DNA of 64,000 nt. It comes from JAXMEB01 sp046348545. Lineage in GTDB: Bacteria > Pseudomonadota > Gammaproteobacteria > Berkiellales > Berkiellaceae. The notes below the pieces were generated by a model, which worked only from the letters and a program-made list of their open reading frames with translations, searched no databases and was not told the origin of the DNA. Both the position numbers and the translations under genes were made by a program. Of the stretch, positions 35,433 to 43,784 are shown in pieces (positions within the stretch are counted from its first letter, which is position 1; each line of letters opens with the position of its first letter). The stretch is taken from positions 372,001 through 436,000 of the forward strand of contig JAXMEB010000002.1 of assembly GCA_046348545.1 (NCBI GenBank), written 5' to 3'.

Positions 35433-36094
35433 GAGAACAATGATAAAACATCTAAAGGCTTGGTAATTGATTTAAAAATAGGCCATGACTTCAGATCGGC
35501 TGTTGGTGGAATATAACCATATTCAGCTAAAATATAGGGCATGCCGGCGCCCGAGCTAGCTTTAGCATCTGAAAAAGAATCTCCAATGTAAAAACAATCT
35601 TTGGTTTCCAGCTTAAGCTGCTGACAAGCGTATTGAATAGGGGCTGGATCGGGTTTTTGGGTGGCCAAGGTATCGCCACAGACGAGGCAGTGCGCTCTTT
35701 TGAGTAAATTAAATTTAGCCAGGAGTGGCGCTGCAAATCGAAATGATTTATTTGTCACGACTCCCCAGATTATTTTTTGGGTATCTAGCCAAGCTAGTAC
35801 TTCTAGCATGCCTGGGAAAAATTCTGTAAAGTCGCCCAAATGTTTAGCATACAAAGCCAGCAATTCAGCTGTTTTAGAGGTAAACGAGAGATCGGATTCA
35901 TCAATATTAAAAGCGCCTTTGACCATGCCCCGCACGCCATCAGAAACCCATGGTTTCATGCTCTGAACAGAAACGAGTGGTTGTTCTAATTTTGATAACA
36001 TTTGATTGAGACAATGCGCAAAGTCGGGTGCTGTGTGCAGCAAGGTACCATCCAGATCAAATAAGATCGCCTTCCTAGAACTATTTAATTTCAT
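35426..36094 (-). CDS. gph: phosphoglycolate phosphatase (HAD superfamily)
   Basis: Dephosphorylates 2-phosphoglycolate formed during DNA repair; some homologues are MupP of peptidoglycan recycling. HAD motif I FDLDGTLLHTAPDF near the N-terminus, motif II VTNKS, then the GDTLATQKPDP lysine region and GDSFSDAKASSGAGM (motif IV). 222 residues. ATG 36094 overlaps the ubiG stop (ATGA), and ubiG-gph adjacency is a classic gammaproteobacterial arrangement. Confidence 0.88.
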   Translation of the reverse strand: MKLNSSRKAILFDLDGTLLHTAPDFAHCLNQMLSKLEQPLVSVQSMKPWVSDGVRGMVKGAFNIDESDLSFTSKTAELLALYAKHLGDFTEFFPGMLEVLAWLDTQKIIWGVVTNKSFRFAAPLLAKFNLLKRAHCLVCGDTLATQKPDPAPIQYACQQLKLETKDCFYIGDSFSDAKASSGAGMPYILAEYGYIPPTADLKSWPIFKSITKPLDVLSLFSC

Positions 36095-36807
36095 TTTTCG
36101 CACCTGAACCGGGTTAAGTAGTTAACAGAAACATCTTTCGATAACTCAAATGATTGCTTCAAGAGATGGTATTGAATACCCTGAAGCGCTTCGAGTTCGA
36201 GTTGAGCTGAGCGAGCCAGTTTAATTAACTCACTTGGGCGTATGAAGGTTTGATAATCGTGCGTGCCTTTTGGTAATAATTTGAGAATATATTCAGCGCC
36301 TAGTATAGCCGTTAGATACGATTTAAGGGTTCTATTTAAGGTCGAAATGTAAACCAATCCGCCGGGTTTGACTAATGTGCTAAGGGACTCTAATAATTGA
36401 AGGGGTGAGGGCACATGTTCAATCAGTTCCATACAGCATACGATATCATAGGCATTTGGACGCTCGCTAGCCAATGCTTCGGCTGTTTTCTGTAGATATT
36501 CGATATTGAGCCCATAAGCTGCTGCATGGCTTTTCGAAACCTCAATCGCTTGTTGTGCAGCATCGATACCTGTTATCTGCAAACAGTGTGGTGCCAGGGC
36601 TTCAGTCAGAAGTCCGCCGCCACACCCCACATCTAGAATACGTTGACGTTCAAGAGATTGCCCCGATGTGATAAAAGCTGTCCGCAATGGATTCAGCTGA
36701 TGAAGCGGCTTAAAAGGACCATGGGGATCCCACCATTGATGTGCTAATGCATCAAATTTTCCGACTTCATTTGGGTTTAGATTTACTTTTGAGTTCAATT
36801 TCATCAT
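36091..36807 (-). CDS. ubiG: ubiquinone biosynthesis O-methyltransferase
   Basis: SAM-dependent enzyme performing both O-methylations of ubiquinone synthesis. 238 residues. Seen: EVGKFDALAHQWWDPHGPFKPLHQLNPLR (family N-terminal block, shown as FDALAHQWWDP and FKPLHQLNPLR), SAM motif LDVGCGGG near residue 60, and EHVPSP. Coupled to gph downstream and divergent from gyrA across the hydrolase gene, as in many gammaproteobacteria. Confidence 0.94.
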   Translation of the reverse strand: MMKLNSKVNLNPNEVGKFDALAHQWWDPHGPFKPLHQLNPLRTAFITSGQSLERQRILDVGCGGGLLTEALAPHCLQITGIDAAQQAIEVSKSHAAAYGLNIEYLQKTAEALASERPNAYDIVCCMELIEHVPSPLQLLESLSTLVKPGGLVYISTLNRTLKSYLTAILGAEYILKLLPKGTHDYQTFIRPSELIKLARSAQLELEALQGIQYHLLKQSFELSKDVSVNYLTRFRCEK

Positions 36808-36815
36808 TCAAAATT

Positions 36816-37826
36816 CTAATTTTTTTTCTGTAGGTGAATTGATAAAAATCTATTAATGCTTAGCATTGTTTCGTCCTGTATTCTCTTTCTTTCGAAAGAA
36901 TCGTGACAGAGATAAGGCACTATTTTTTCACCTAATGGGGAGCACTCATTTAAAAAGCTGAAATGTTCAGTGTTTTTTAGAATTGTTAATTCCGAGGTCT
37001 TTATGCCGTTCGCGTAATGTTGTGCATTTGATTTCAAAGGTGTGATGCTGTCTTTATCCCCGACTAAAATTAATGTAGGGGTTTTTGATTTTTGAAGCCC
37101 ATTTGCAGTAAAAGCTTGCCCTAAGTCTGGAGATATGGCGATAATTGCTTTAATTCGATCATCTTGATACGAACGGGTTGCTTTTTCCCATTTCACAGAT
37201 TCTGCGTTTAGTTTTTCTTTTTTAGGCCAATCAGCCCATCTGGCATAACGCATATTCATTTCCGCCTTAAACGCATCCTCATCTGCTTCGATGCCACTCA
37301 GCCAAAGTGCGCTTAAACCCCCTAGAGAGAATCCTGAAGCAACAATCTGCTCAGAATCAATTAAGTGACCCCAGTGGTGATGATTCAATAGATGGGTCAA
37401 GAATTCAGAAAGGTCAATAGGTCGTTGCCACATTGAAGTGTATACAAATAAATCATTATGCTCAAAGCTAGTGTTATACTTATGTTCCAACATCGCTACA
37501 ATATAGCCACTTTTCGTCAATCTTTCAGCAAGCCAGCTGTTTCCAAAGCGGTCACCTTGGAAACCATGAGAAAAAATAACAAGTGGGTATCTTTTGTGTT
37601 TGCTGATAATTTCTGAATTTGGTTCGTAAGCGTCTCTGAGCCAAATGCCATGTTGGATTTTTTTAGTCTCTGTCTTGATGGTCGTTGGGTAGTAGATTTC
37701 AGCTGTAAGCTCTCGATCACTACTTGGCGATAGGAAGTTAATTTCCTCTGTTCCTAAATTTCCGAATGATAACATCGGTACTAATAAAGTAATTAATAAA
37801 ATAATTTTTTTATAAATCATTAACAT
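36816..37826 (-). CDS. secreted alpha/beta hydrolase (PAF-acetylhydrolase/chlorophyllase-like)
   Basis: Esterase- or lipase-type hydrolase with an N-terminal signal peptide (MIYKKIILLITLLVPMLSFG). Seen: oxyanion-loop FSHGFQGDRFGNSW, nucleophile elbow GFSLGG near residue 167, GDKDSITP with the likely catalytic Asp, and a downstream NTEHFSF histidine. 336 residues. Substrate unknown. It lies 9 nt upstream of ubiG, so probably co-transcribed; this position between ubiG and gyrA is not part of the usual gammaproteobacterial order. Confidence 0.75.
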   Translation of the reverse strand: MLMIYKKIILLITLLVPMLSFGNLGTEEINFLSPSSDRELTAEIYYPTTIKTETKKIQHGIWLRDAYEPNSEIISKHKRYPLVIFSHGFQGDRFGNSWLAERLTKSGYIVAMLEHKYNTSFEHNDLFVYTSMWQRPIDLSEFLTHLLNHHHWGHLIDSEQIVASGFSLGGLSALWLSGIEADEDAFKAEMNMRYARWADWPKKEKLNAESVKWEKATRSYQDDRIKAIIAISPDLGQAFTANGLQKSKTPTLILVGDKDSITPLKSNAQHYANGIKTSELTILKNTEHFSFLNECSPLGEKIVPYLCHDSFERKRIQDETMLSINRFLSIHLQKKN

Positions 37827-37879
37827 TAGTATGTTCTTTCTGAGTTAGTTTTCCCAGAGTATAGATAAATCTATGCCCT

Positions 37880-37935
37880 TTGTCAGGTTTGAAGCGGAAT
37901 TGTGTTAAAATATCACAATTTAAGTCACTTGTGAC
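37880..37935 (+). promoter_or_regulatory. gyrA promoter region with inverted repeat over the -10
   Basis: TAAAAT at 37906-37911 preceded by TGT (extended -10) with TTGTCA at 37880-37885. A perfect 7-bp inverted repeat AATTGTG/CACAATT (37898-37904 and 37914-37920) is centred on the -10 box, and GTCAC-TT-GTGAC follows at 37924-37935. The palindrome could be an operator or a supercoiling-sensitive element; inference only. Confidence 0.4.
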
Positions 37936-37994
37936 AATAAAATTTAACTAGCCTTATTACTAAGCTCGCGAAGGGCACGATTGGAGAGACATCT

Positions 37995-40607
37995 GTGGTT
38001 GAATTGGCTAAAGAGATTCATCAGGTCAACATTGAAGATGAGTTAAAGCAATCTTATTTAGATTATGCAATGAGTGTCATCGTTGGACGGGCACTACCAG
38101 ATGTGCGGGACGGGCTGAAGCCGGTTCATCGTCGGGTCCTCTTTGCCATGTCAGAATTGGGCAATGACTGGAACAAGCCTTACAAGAAGTCGGCTCGTGT
38201 GGTCGGGGATGTGATCGGTAAATATCACCCACATGGTGATACCGCGGTTTATGACACCATCGTCCGAATGGCACAGCCATTCTCGATGCGTTATATGCTG
38301 GTGGATGGGCAAGGTAACTTCGGCTCCATTGATGGAGACAACGCAGCAGCGATGCGTTATACCGAAGTACGGATGTCAAAGTTTGCACATGCCTTACTTG
38401 CAGATCTCGAGAAAGATACGGTTAATTTTGAGCCAAACTACGACGAAACGGAATTTGCACCAACCGTTTTACCTACCCGAATTCCAAATTTATTAGTTAA
38501 TGGAGCTTCTGGAATTGCCGTGGGTATGGCAACGAATATTCCACCACATAATCTGAAAGAGGTCATATCCGGTTGTTTGGCTTTGATTGAAAATCCCGAT
38601 ATTTCCATAGAAGGTCTTATGGGACATATCCCAGGTCCTGATTTCCCGACGGGGGCAATCATCAATGGTCGTGCTGGCATTATTGAAGCTTATCGAACTG
38701 GGAAAGGCCGTGTTTATATCCGAGCTATCATTGAAATTGAAACAGATGAAGGTTCGAGCAAAGCGACTTTGATCGTTAAAGAATTACCTTATCAAGTTAA
38801 TAAAGCAAGGTTGATAGAGAAGATTGCAGAGCTGGTTAAAGAGAAAAAGATTGAAGGTATCAGCGCTCTGCGTGATGAGTCAGATAAAGACGGCATCCGA
38901 GTTGTGATTGAACTGAAGCGGCATGAAGTCCCGGATGTCGTGATCAACAACCTATATGCGCAGACACAATTACAGTCTGTTTTTGGGATTAATATGGTTG
39001 CATTGATGGACGGGCAACCCAAGACAATGAATTTGAAGCAAATTCTAGAATGCTTTGTGAAGCATCGACGGGTTATTGTTAATCGTCGAACCCATTTTGA
39101 ATTGAAAAAAGCAAAAGCACGAGCGCATATCCTGGAAGGGTGGGGCGTTGCACTCGCGAATATTGATGAAATGATTGCTTTAATTAAGGCAGCAGCCAAT
39201 CCCCAAGTTGCAAAACAAAATATGATGGCTCGAACCTGGATCAGCGGGAATGTCATCAAAATGTTAGAAAGAGCAGGTCAAGTTGATACCAAGCCGGAAG
39301 GCATTGATTCTGAATTTGGATTGACTCAAGCAGGCTACCATCTGTCAGATGAGCAAGCTCAAGCGATATTAGATTTGAGATTGCATCGTTTGACTGCGTT
39401 AGAGCAAGATAAAATCTTCGAAGAATATCAGTCAATTCTAGATGAAATTAAGCGTTTGATGAATATTCTCCTTGACCCAAACGTATTAATGGCTGTTGTT
39501 AAAGATGAATTGATAGCGGTCCGAGACGAATTTGGGGATGCGAGAAGAACTCAAATTGTAGCCGATCAGCAAGATTTATCCCATGAAGACTTAATTACTG
39601 AAGAAGATATGGTCGTCACACTCTCTCATGAAGGATATGCCAAAGCACAGCCTTTATCGACGTATGCGGCGCAGCGCCGCGGTGGACGAGGTAAAGCGGC
39701 GACTAAAGTCAAAGATGAAGATTATATTGAAAAACTTATTGTCGCAAATACGCATGACACAATTCTTTGTTTTTCGAGTAAAGGTAAAGTTTATTGGCTA
39801 AAAGTCTATCAGCTGCCCTTGGGTTCTCGCACCTCAAGAGGTAAACCAGCGATTAACCTATTGCCGTTGGAAGTAGATGAGCGAATATCAGCTATATTGC
39901 CCCTGAGAGAGTATGAGGAAGGCAAATTTGTTTGTTTGGCAACCTCGATGGGTACGATTAAAAAAGTGCCTTTAACTGAATTTTCAAGGCCCAGAGCCAA
40001 TGGCATCATTGCTGTCGATTTAGCTGAAAACGATCAGCTCATTGGCGCTCAAATTACTGATGGTAAACGAGCCATCATGTTGTTTACAGATGCGGGCAAA
40101 GCCATACGTTTTGATGAAGAAGAAGTGCGTCCAATGGGCCGAACAGCTCGCGGGGTGCGCGGTGTGAGGTTACAAGACAATCAATCTGTTATTTCTCTGA
40201 TTGTTGTTGAAGAAAATACTTCAATTCTCACCTCAACTGAGAATGGTTATGGCAAACGGACCAACATCGACGAGTATCCTATTAAGGGTCGTGGGGGACA
40301 GGGTGTGATTGCGATTCAAACCAGTGAGCGCAATGGAAAAGTAGTGGGTGCCGTGCAAGTATTTGAACAAGATGAAATACTCTTAATTTCAGAAGGTGGG
40401 ACGCTCATCCGTACACACACTAATGGTATCCCAGTTGTGGGTAGAAATACGCAAGGTGTCAGGCTTATCAATTTGGCAGAAAACGAGAAACTGGTTGGAT
40501 TACAACGTGTGGCAGAGATTGAAGGGAATGGTGCTGAGATCGACGAGGAGCCCCTAGATTCGGATGAAAACACGGTAGATGATGAACATGATTCGAACGG
40601 TATATAA
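37995..40607 (+). CDS. gyrA: DNA gyrase subunit A
   Basis: Breakage-reunion subunit of gyrase. 870 residues. Catalytic tyrosine at 122 (AAMRYTE) and the quinolone region HPHGDTAVYD, numbered as in E. coli: Thr83 and Asp87, wild-type-like. C-terminal beta-pinwheel includes the gyrase box region with QRRGGRGKAAT (GyrA box) and an acidic tail. GTG 37995 with GGAGAG 7 nt upstream. Heads the gyrA-serC-aroA-cmk-rpsA cluster. Confidence 0.97.
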   Translation: MVELAKEIHQVNIEDELKQSYLDYAMSVIVGRALPDVRDGLKPVHRRVLFAMSELGNDWNKPYKKSARVVGDVIGKYHPHGDTAVYDTIVRMAQPFSMRYMLVDGQGNFGSIDGDNAAAMRYTEVRMSKFAHALLADLEKDTVNFEPNYDETEFAPTVLPTRIPNLLVNGASGIAVGMATNIPPHNLKEVISGCLALIENPDISIEGLMGHIPGPDFPTGAIINGRAGIIEAYRTGKGRVYIRAIIEIETDEGSSKATLIVKELPYQVNKARLIEKIAELVKEKKIEGISALRDESDKDGIRVVIELKRHEVPDVVINNLYAQTQLQSVFGINMVALMDGQPKTMNLKQILECFVKHRRVIVNRRTHFELKKAKARAHILEGWGVALANIDEMIALIKAAANPQVAKQNMMARTWISGNVIKMLERAGQVDTKPEGIDSEFGLTQAGYHLSDEQAQAILDLRLHRLTALEQDKIFEEYQSILDEIKRLMNILLDPNVLMAVVKDELIAVRDEFGDARRTQIVADQQDLSHEDLITEEDMVVTLSHEGYAKAQPLSTYAAQRRGGRGKAATKVKDEDYIEKLIVANTHDTILCFSSKGKVYWLKVYQLPLGSRTSRGKPAINLLPLEVDERISAILPLREYEEGKFVCLATSMGTIKKVPLTEFSRPRANGIIAVDLAENDQLIGAQITDGKRAIMLFTDAGKAIRFDEEEVRPMGRTARGVRGVRLQDNQSVISLIVVEENTSILTSTENGYGKRTNIDEYPIKGRGGQGVIAIQTSERNGKVVGAVQVFEQDEILLISEGGTLIRTHTNGIPVVGRNTQGVRLINLAENEKLVGLQRVAEIEGNGAEIDEEPLDSDENTVDDEHDSNGI

Positions 40608-41664
40608 CTTTAGTGCAGGTCCTGCGATGCTGCCAGATGTGGTTCTTGAGCGACTGCAAGCGGGGATCAAAGATTTTTATCATGGAATGTCTATTCTCGA
40701 AATCAGTCATCGTTCAGAACCTTTTGAGGCTTTAGCCGCTCAAGCTGAGATTGATTTAAGAGAAGTGTTAAAAATCCCGGATTCATTCGAAGTTTTATTT
40801 ATGCACGGTGGGGGCCGAGGTCAATTTAGCGCTGTGCCTTTGAATTTATTAGGTGATAAAAACCAAGCGGACTATATTGTGACAGGCCTTTGGTCAAAAG
40901 AAGCTGCAAAAGAGGCGAAGCGATATACTGAAGTGAATATTGTAGCCGATGCAGCTTCAACCGGATATCAAGCTATTCCACATAGCTCTGAATGGCTATT
41001 GAACCCGGAATCAGCGTATCTTTATTATGCTGATAATGAGACGGTTCAAGGTATTGAGTTTCCATCACCTCCGGTGGTTTCGGTCCCATTAGTTTCTGAT
41101 ATGACTTCCAATCTATTAACGAGGCGATTAGATTGGTCTCGTTTTGGTTGTGTTTTTGCAGCCACTCAGAAAAATCTTGGTATTGCAGGGCTAACGGTTG
41201 CGATAGTTCGTCGTGATCTCCTGAATCAAGACCGGCCTGAAACGCCCGCTATCCTAAATTATAGTGTGATGGCAGAGAGTCGCTCATTGTATAACACCCC
41301 GCCAGTCTTTAGTTGGTATGTGACCAGCTTAATGCTTTCGTGGTTAAAAGAAATAGGCGGCATTGAAACTTTGCAAGTTCGGTGTGAGGCTAACGCCAAA
41401 AAGCTATATGATTTAATTGATGCAAGTGATTTTTATCAGAACTCTGTTGATAAAGCGTTCCGCTCTCGCATTAACATCCCATTTCAAGTCGCCGATCTCG
41501 ATTTAGAGCAGAAACTGCTTTCTGAGGCAGAAAAAAATAATATCTGGTTTATCAAGGGTCATAAAAATGTCGGTGGATTTAGGATTAGTTTGTATGCGGG
41601 GATGCCCGCAGCAGGCGTAGACGCATTGATAGCTTTTCTCAAGGCTTTTGAGCGGAATGCTTGA
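40588..41664 (+). CDS. serC: phosphoserine aminotransferase
   Basis: PLP enzyme of serine and pyridoxal synthesis (3-phosphohydroxypyruvate to phosphoserine). About 358 residues. Seen: VYNFSAGPAMLP at the N-terminus, SILEISHRS, MHGGGRGQF, and the PLP-lysine segment AATQKNLGIAGLT near residue 197. ATG 40588 matches the family start and lies inside the gyrA end (20-nt overlap); ATG 40579 would add three residues. Confidence 0.94.
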   Translation: MIRTVYNFSAGPAMLPDVVLERLQAGIKDFYHGMSILEISHRSEPFEALAAQAEIDLREVLKIPDSFEVLFMHGGGRGQFSAVPLNLLGDKNQADYIVTGLWSKEAAKEAKRYTEVNIVADAASTGYQAIPHSSEWLLNPESAYLYYADNETVQGIEFPSPPVVSVPLVSDMTSNLLTRRLDWSRFGCVFAATQKNLGIAGLTVAIVRRDLLNQDRPETPAILNYSVMAESRSLYNTPPVFSWYVTSLMLSWLKEIGGIETLQVRCEANAKKLYDLIDASDFYQNSVDKAFRSRINIPFQVADLDLEQKLLSEAEKNNIWFIKGHKNVGGFRISLYAGMPAAGVDALIAFLKAFERNA

Positions 41665-41666
41665 GA

Positions 41667-42980
41667 ATGGATCTGATTGTAGAGCCTACCGAATATTTGA
41701 GCGGCGATGTTGTTGTTCCTGGCGATAAGTCGATTTCTCATCGCGCTTTGATGTTAGGCAGTCTCAGTGAGGGACAAACCGACATCACTCATTTTTTGCC
41801 GGGTTTGGATTGTCTGTCGACACTTAATATCTTTCGTCAGTTGGGTGTTCAGATCACCGAGCATTCTGAAACCTCTTTAAGTATTCAAGGGGTTGGTCTT
41901 AACGGTCTTCGCGATCCAGGTCCTATACGATTAGATTGTGGTAATTCAGGCACCACTCTTCGTTTGATGGCAGGCATATTAGCCGCACAATCCTTTTCAT
42001 CCACTCTGACTGGTGATGAAGGGCTCACGAAACGCCCAATGCAGCGAATCGTCACACCACTTCGTGAGATGGGTGCCGATATCAGGGGACGCCTTGCGCA
42101 TCAAGACTGTTATCCCCCAATTGAGATTGAACCTGTTTCTCGTTTAAAAAGTATTAATTATGTGATGCCGCTAGCGAGTGCTCAGCTTAAATCTTCTTTG
42201 CTCTTGGCGGGACTCTGTGGGCAGGCCCCTGTACGTGTACATGAACCATTACGTTCACGTGATCATACGGAAAGAATGATGCAGGCTTTTGGTGTTCCAC
42301 TTAAAATTTCTCGTTATGCCGTTGAATTTGAACCAGTTAAGTCCCTAAAAGCGACATCAGTATCGATCCCTGGTGACATTTCCTCTGCAGCGTTCTTAAT
42401 GGTCGGGGCGGCCATGAGTCCGGGCTCCGAGCTTTGGATTAGAGGGGTTGGGATTAATCCGACCCGAACGGGCATCATCGATCTGCTGAAGCAGATGGGC
42501 GCTGAGATTGAAATTTTGAATGTTAAACCAGGAGTAGAACCGATTGCTGATTTGAATATCATAGGCAAGCAACTCGTTGGGATTGATGTTCCGCTTGAGG
42601 TTGTGGTTCGTGCAATTGATGAATTTCCTGCATTCTTCATTGCCGCAGCTTCTGCGACAGGCCGAACGACGCTCAAGGGTGCATTGGAACTTAGGGTTAA
42701 AGAGTCTGATCGCATTCACAAGATGGCGATTGGGCTCCGTCAGCTGGGTATTACAGTTTTTGAACAACCCGACGGGCTGATTGTAGAAGGTGGCTCATTT
42801 CAGGGGGGGGAAATAGATTGTGATGGTGACCATCGGATTGCAATGGCATTTGCGATGGCAGCCCTTCAAGCAGAAGGTCCCATTAAAATCAGAAAATGTG
42901 ACAACATACTGACTTCATTTCCAAATTTTGTAGAACTTATCCAATCCATTGGTCTAAATATTTCAAGAGAATCTGAATGA
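41667..42980 (+). CDS. aroA: 3-phosphoshikimate 1-carboxyvinyltransferase (EPSP synthase, class II type)
   Basis: Sixth shikimate-pathway step, joining PEP to shikimate-3-phosphate. 437 residues. Seen: VPGDKSISHRALML near residue 20, CGNSGTTLRLMAG, DEGLTKRPMQRI, and LASAQLKSSLLLAGL. The GNSGTT and RPM blocks fit class II EPSP synthases, which are less glyphosate-sensitive, rather than the enteric class I form. Start ATG 41667 is 2 nt after the serC stop. Confidence 0.94.
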   Translation: MDLIVEPTEYLSGDVVVPGDKSISHRALMLGSLSEGQTDITHFLPGLDCLSTLNIFRQLGVQITEHSETSLSIQGVGLNGLRDPGPIRLDCGNSGTTLRLMAGILAAQSFSSTLTGDEGLTKRPMQRIVTPLREMGADIRGRLAHQDCYPPIEIEPVSRLKSINYVMPLASAQLKSSLLLAGLCGQAPVRVHEPLRSRDHTERMMQAFGVPLKISRYAVEFEPVKSLKATSVSIPGDISSAAFLMVGAAMSPGSELWIRGVGINPTRTGIIDLLKQMGAEIEILNVKPGVEPIADLNIIGKQLVGIDVPLEVVVRAIDEFPAFFIAAASATGRTTLKGALELRVKESDRIHKMAIGLRQLGITVFEQPDGLIVEGGSFQGGEIDCDGDHRIAMAFAMAALQAEGPIKIRKCDNILTSFPNFVELIQSIGLNISRESE

Positions 42981-43678
42981 ACATCGCCTCTATTCCTGTT
43001 ATCACCGTTGATGGTCCTAGTGGATCTGGTAAAGGGACCATTAGTCAGCGCTTAGCTCAAACCTTAAAATGGCACTTTCTGGATAGTGGAGCTATCTATC
43101 GTGCCTTAGCGCTTTATCTACAAAAGGAAGGGATTGCTCCCACAGACGAGTCCAATGTTGTGAAATTGGCAGAAAATCTGCCTTTGCGATTTGGTTCGGA
43201 TGATGGTGATTATGAGCATGTTTGGCTAGCAGGCGAAGAGGTTTCTCATGATTTAAGGCTAGAAACAACAGGTTTAATGGCCTCTTCTATTGCCAAAGAT
43301 CCTGCAGTTCGAAAAGCATTACTTTCTAGGCAACGTGATTTTCAGCAAGCACCTGGATTAGTCGCGGATGGTCGAGATATGGGAACGGTCATTTTTGAGA
43401 GAGCCCCATTGAAATTTTTCCTAGAAGCCACCAGCGAAGAGCGCGCAAAACGGCGGTATAAACAGTTGCAAGCCCAAGGGGTAGATGTTAGCCTAGATAA
43501 CCTTTTGTCAGAGATAAATGACCGAGATCGGCAAGATAGGAATCGAGCGGTTTCCCCGTTGATACCGGCTGAAGATGCTATTTTGATAGACACGACTTTA
43601 CTTGATATTGAAGCCGTTTATCAAGGCGTCATGGCCGTTATCCAATCTAGGCACCCTGAATGGATTGAAAAAAGGTAA
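42977..43678 (+). CDS. cmk: cytidylate kinase
   Basis: Phosphorylates CMP and dCMP. 233 residues. P-loop GPSGSGKGTISQ near residue 12, the CMP-binding SGAIYRALAL block, DGRDMGTVIF and the lid RDRQDRNRAVSPL. ATG 42977 overlaps the aroA stop (ATGA). Followed by rpsA after a structured 106-nt leader, as in E. coli. Confidence 0.95.
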   Translation: MNIASIPVITVDGPSGSGKGTISQRLAQTLKWHFLDSGAIYRALALYLQKEGIAPTDESNVVKLAENLPLRFGSDDGDYEHVWLAGEEVSHDLRLETTGLMASSIAKDPAVRKALLSRQRDFQQAPGLVADGRDMGTVIFERAPLKFFLEATSEERAKRRYKQLQAQGVDVSLDNLLSEINDRDRQDRNRAVSPLIPAEDAILIDTTLLDIEAVYQGVMAVIQSRHPEWIEKR

Positions 43679-43688
43679 GGATGCTTTG

Positions 43689-43784
43689 TTTCACGAGCAG
43701 AGATGGTCGCGTGAAATGAAGTTATTTTGGTTAACTTGCTTAGCGCCATCTACTTGGCTAAGTAACTAATATATGGTTTTTTAA
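43689..43784 (+). promoter_or_regulatory. structured rpsA leader without a Shine-Dalgarno
   Basis: Two hairpins, TTTCACG/CGTGAAA (43689-43695 with 43710-43716) and CTTAGC/GCTAAG (43739-43744 with 43757-43762), precede rpsA. The last 20 bases before ATG 43785 are A/T-rich and hold no GGAG-like site. In E. coli the rpsA start is likewise structured, lacks a canonical ribosome site and is autoregulated by S1. Confidence 0.5.

Noticed and set aside
38792..39259. 155-codon open frame antisense to gyrA
   Set aside because: It lies wholly within the strongly coding gyrA gene on the other strand and has no ribosome site or recognisable motif; a shadow of codon bias.
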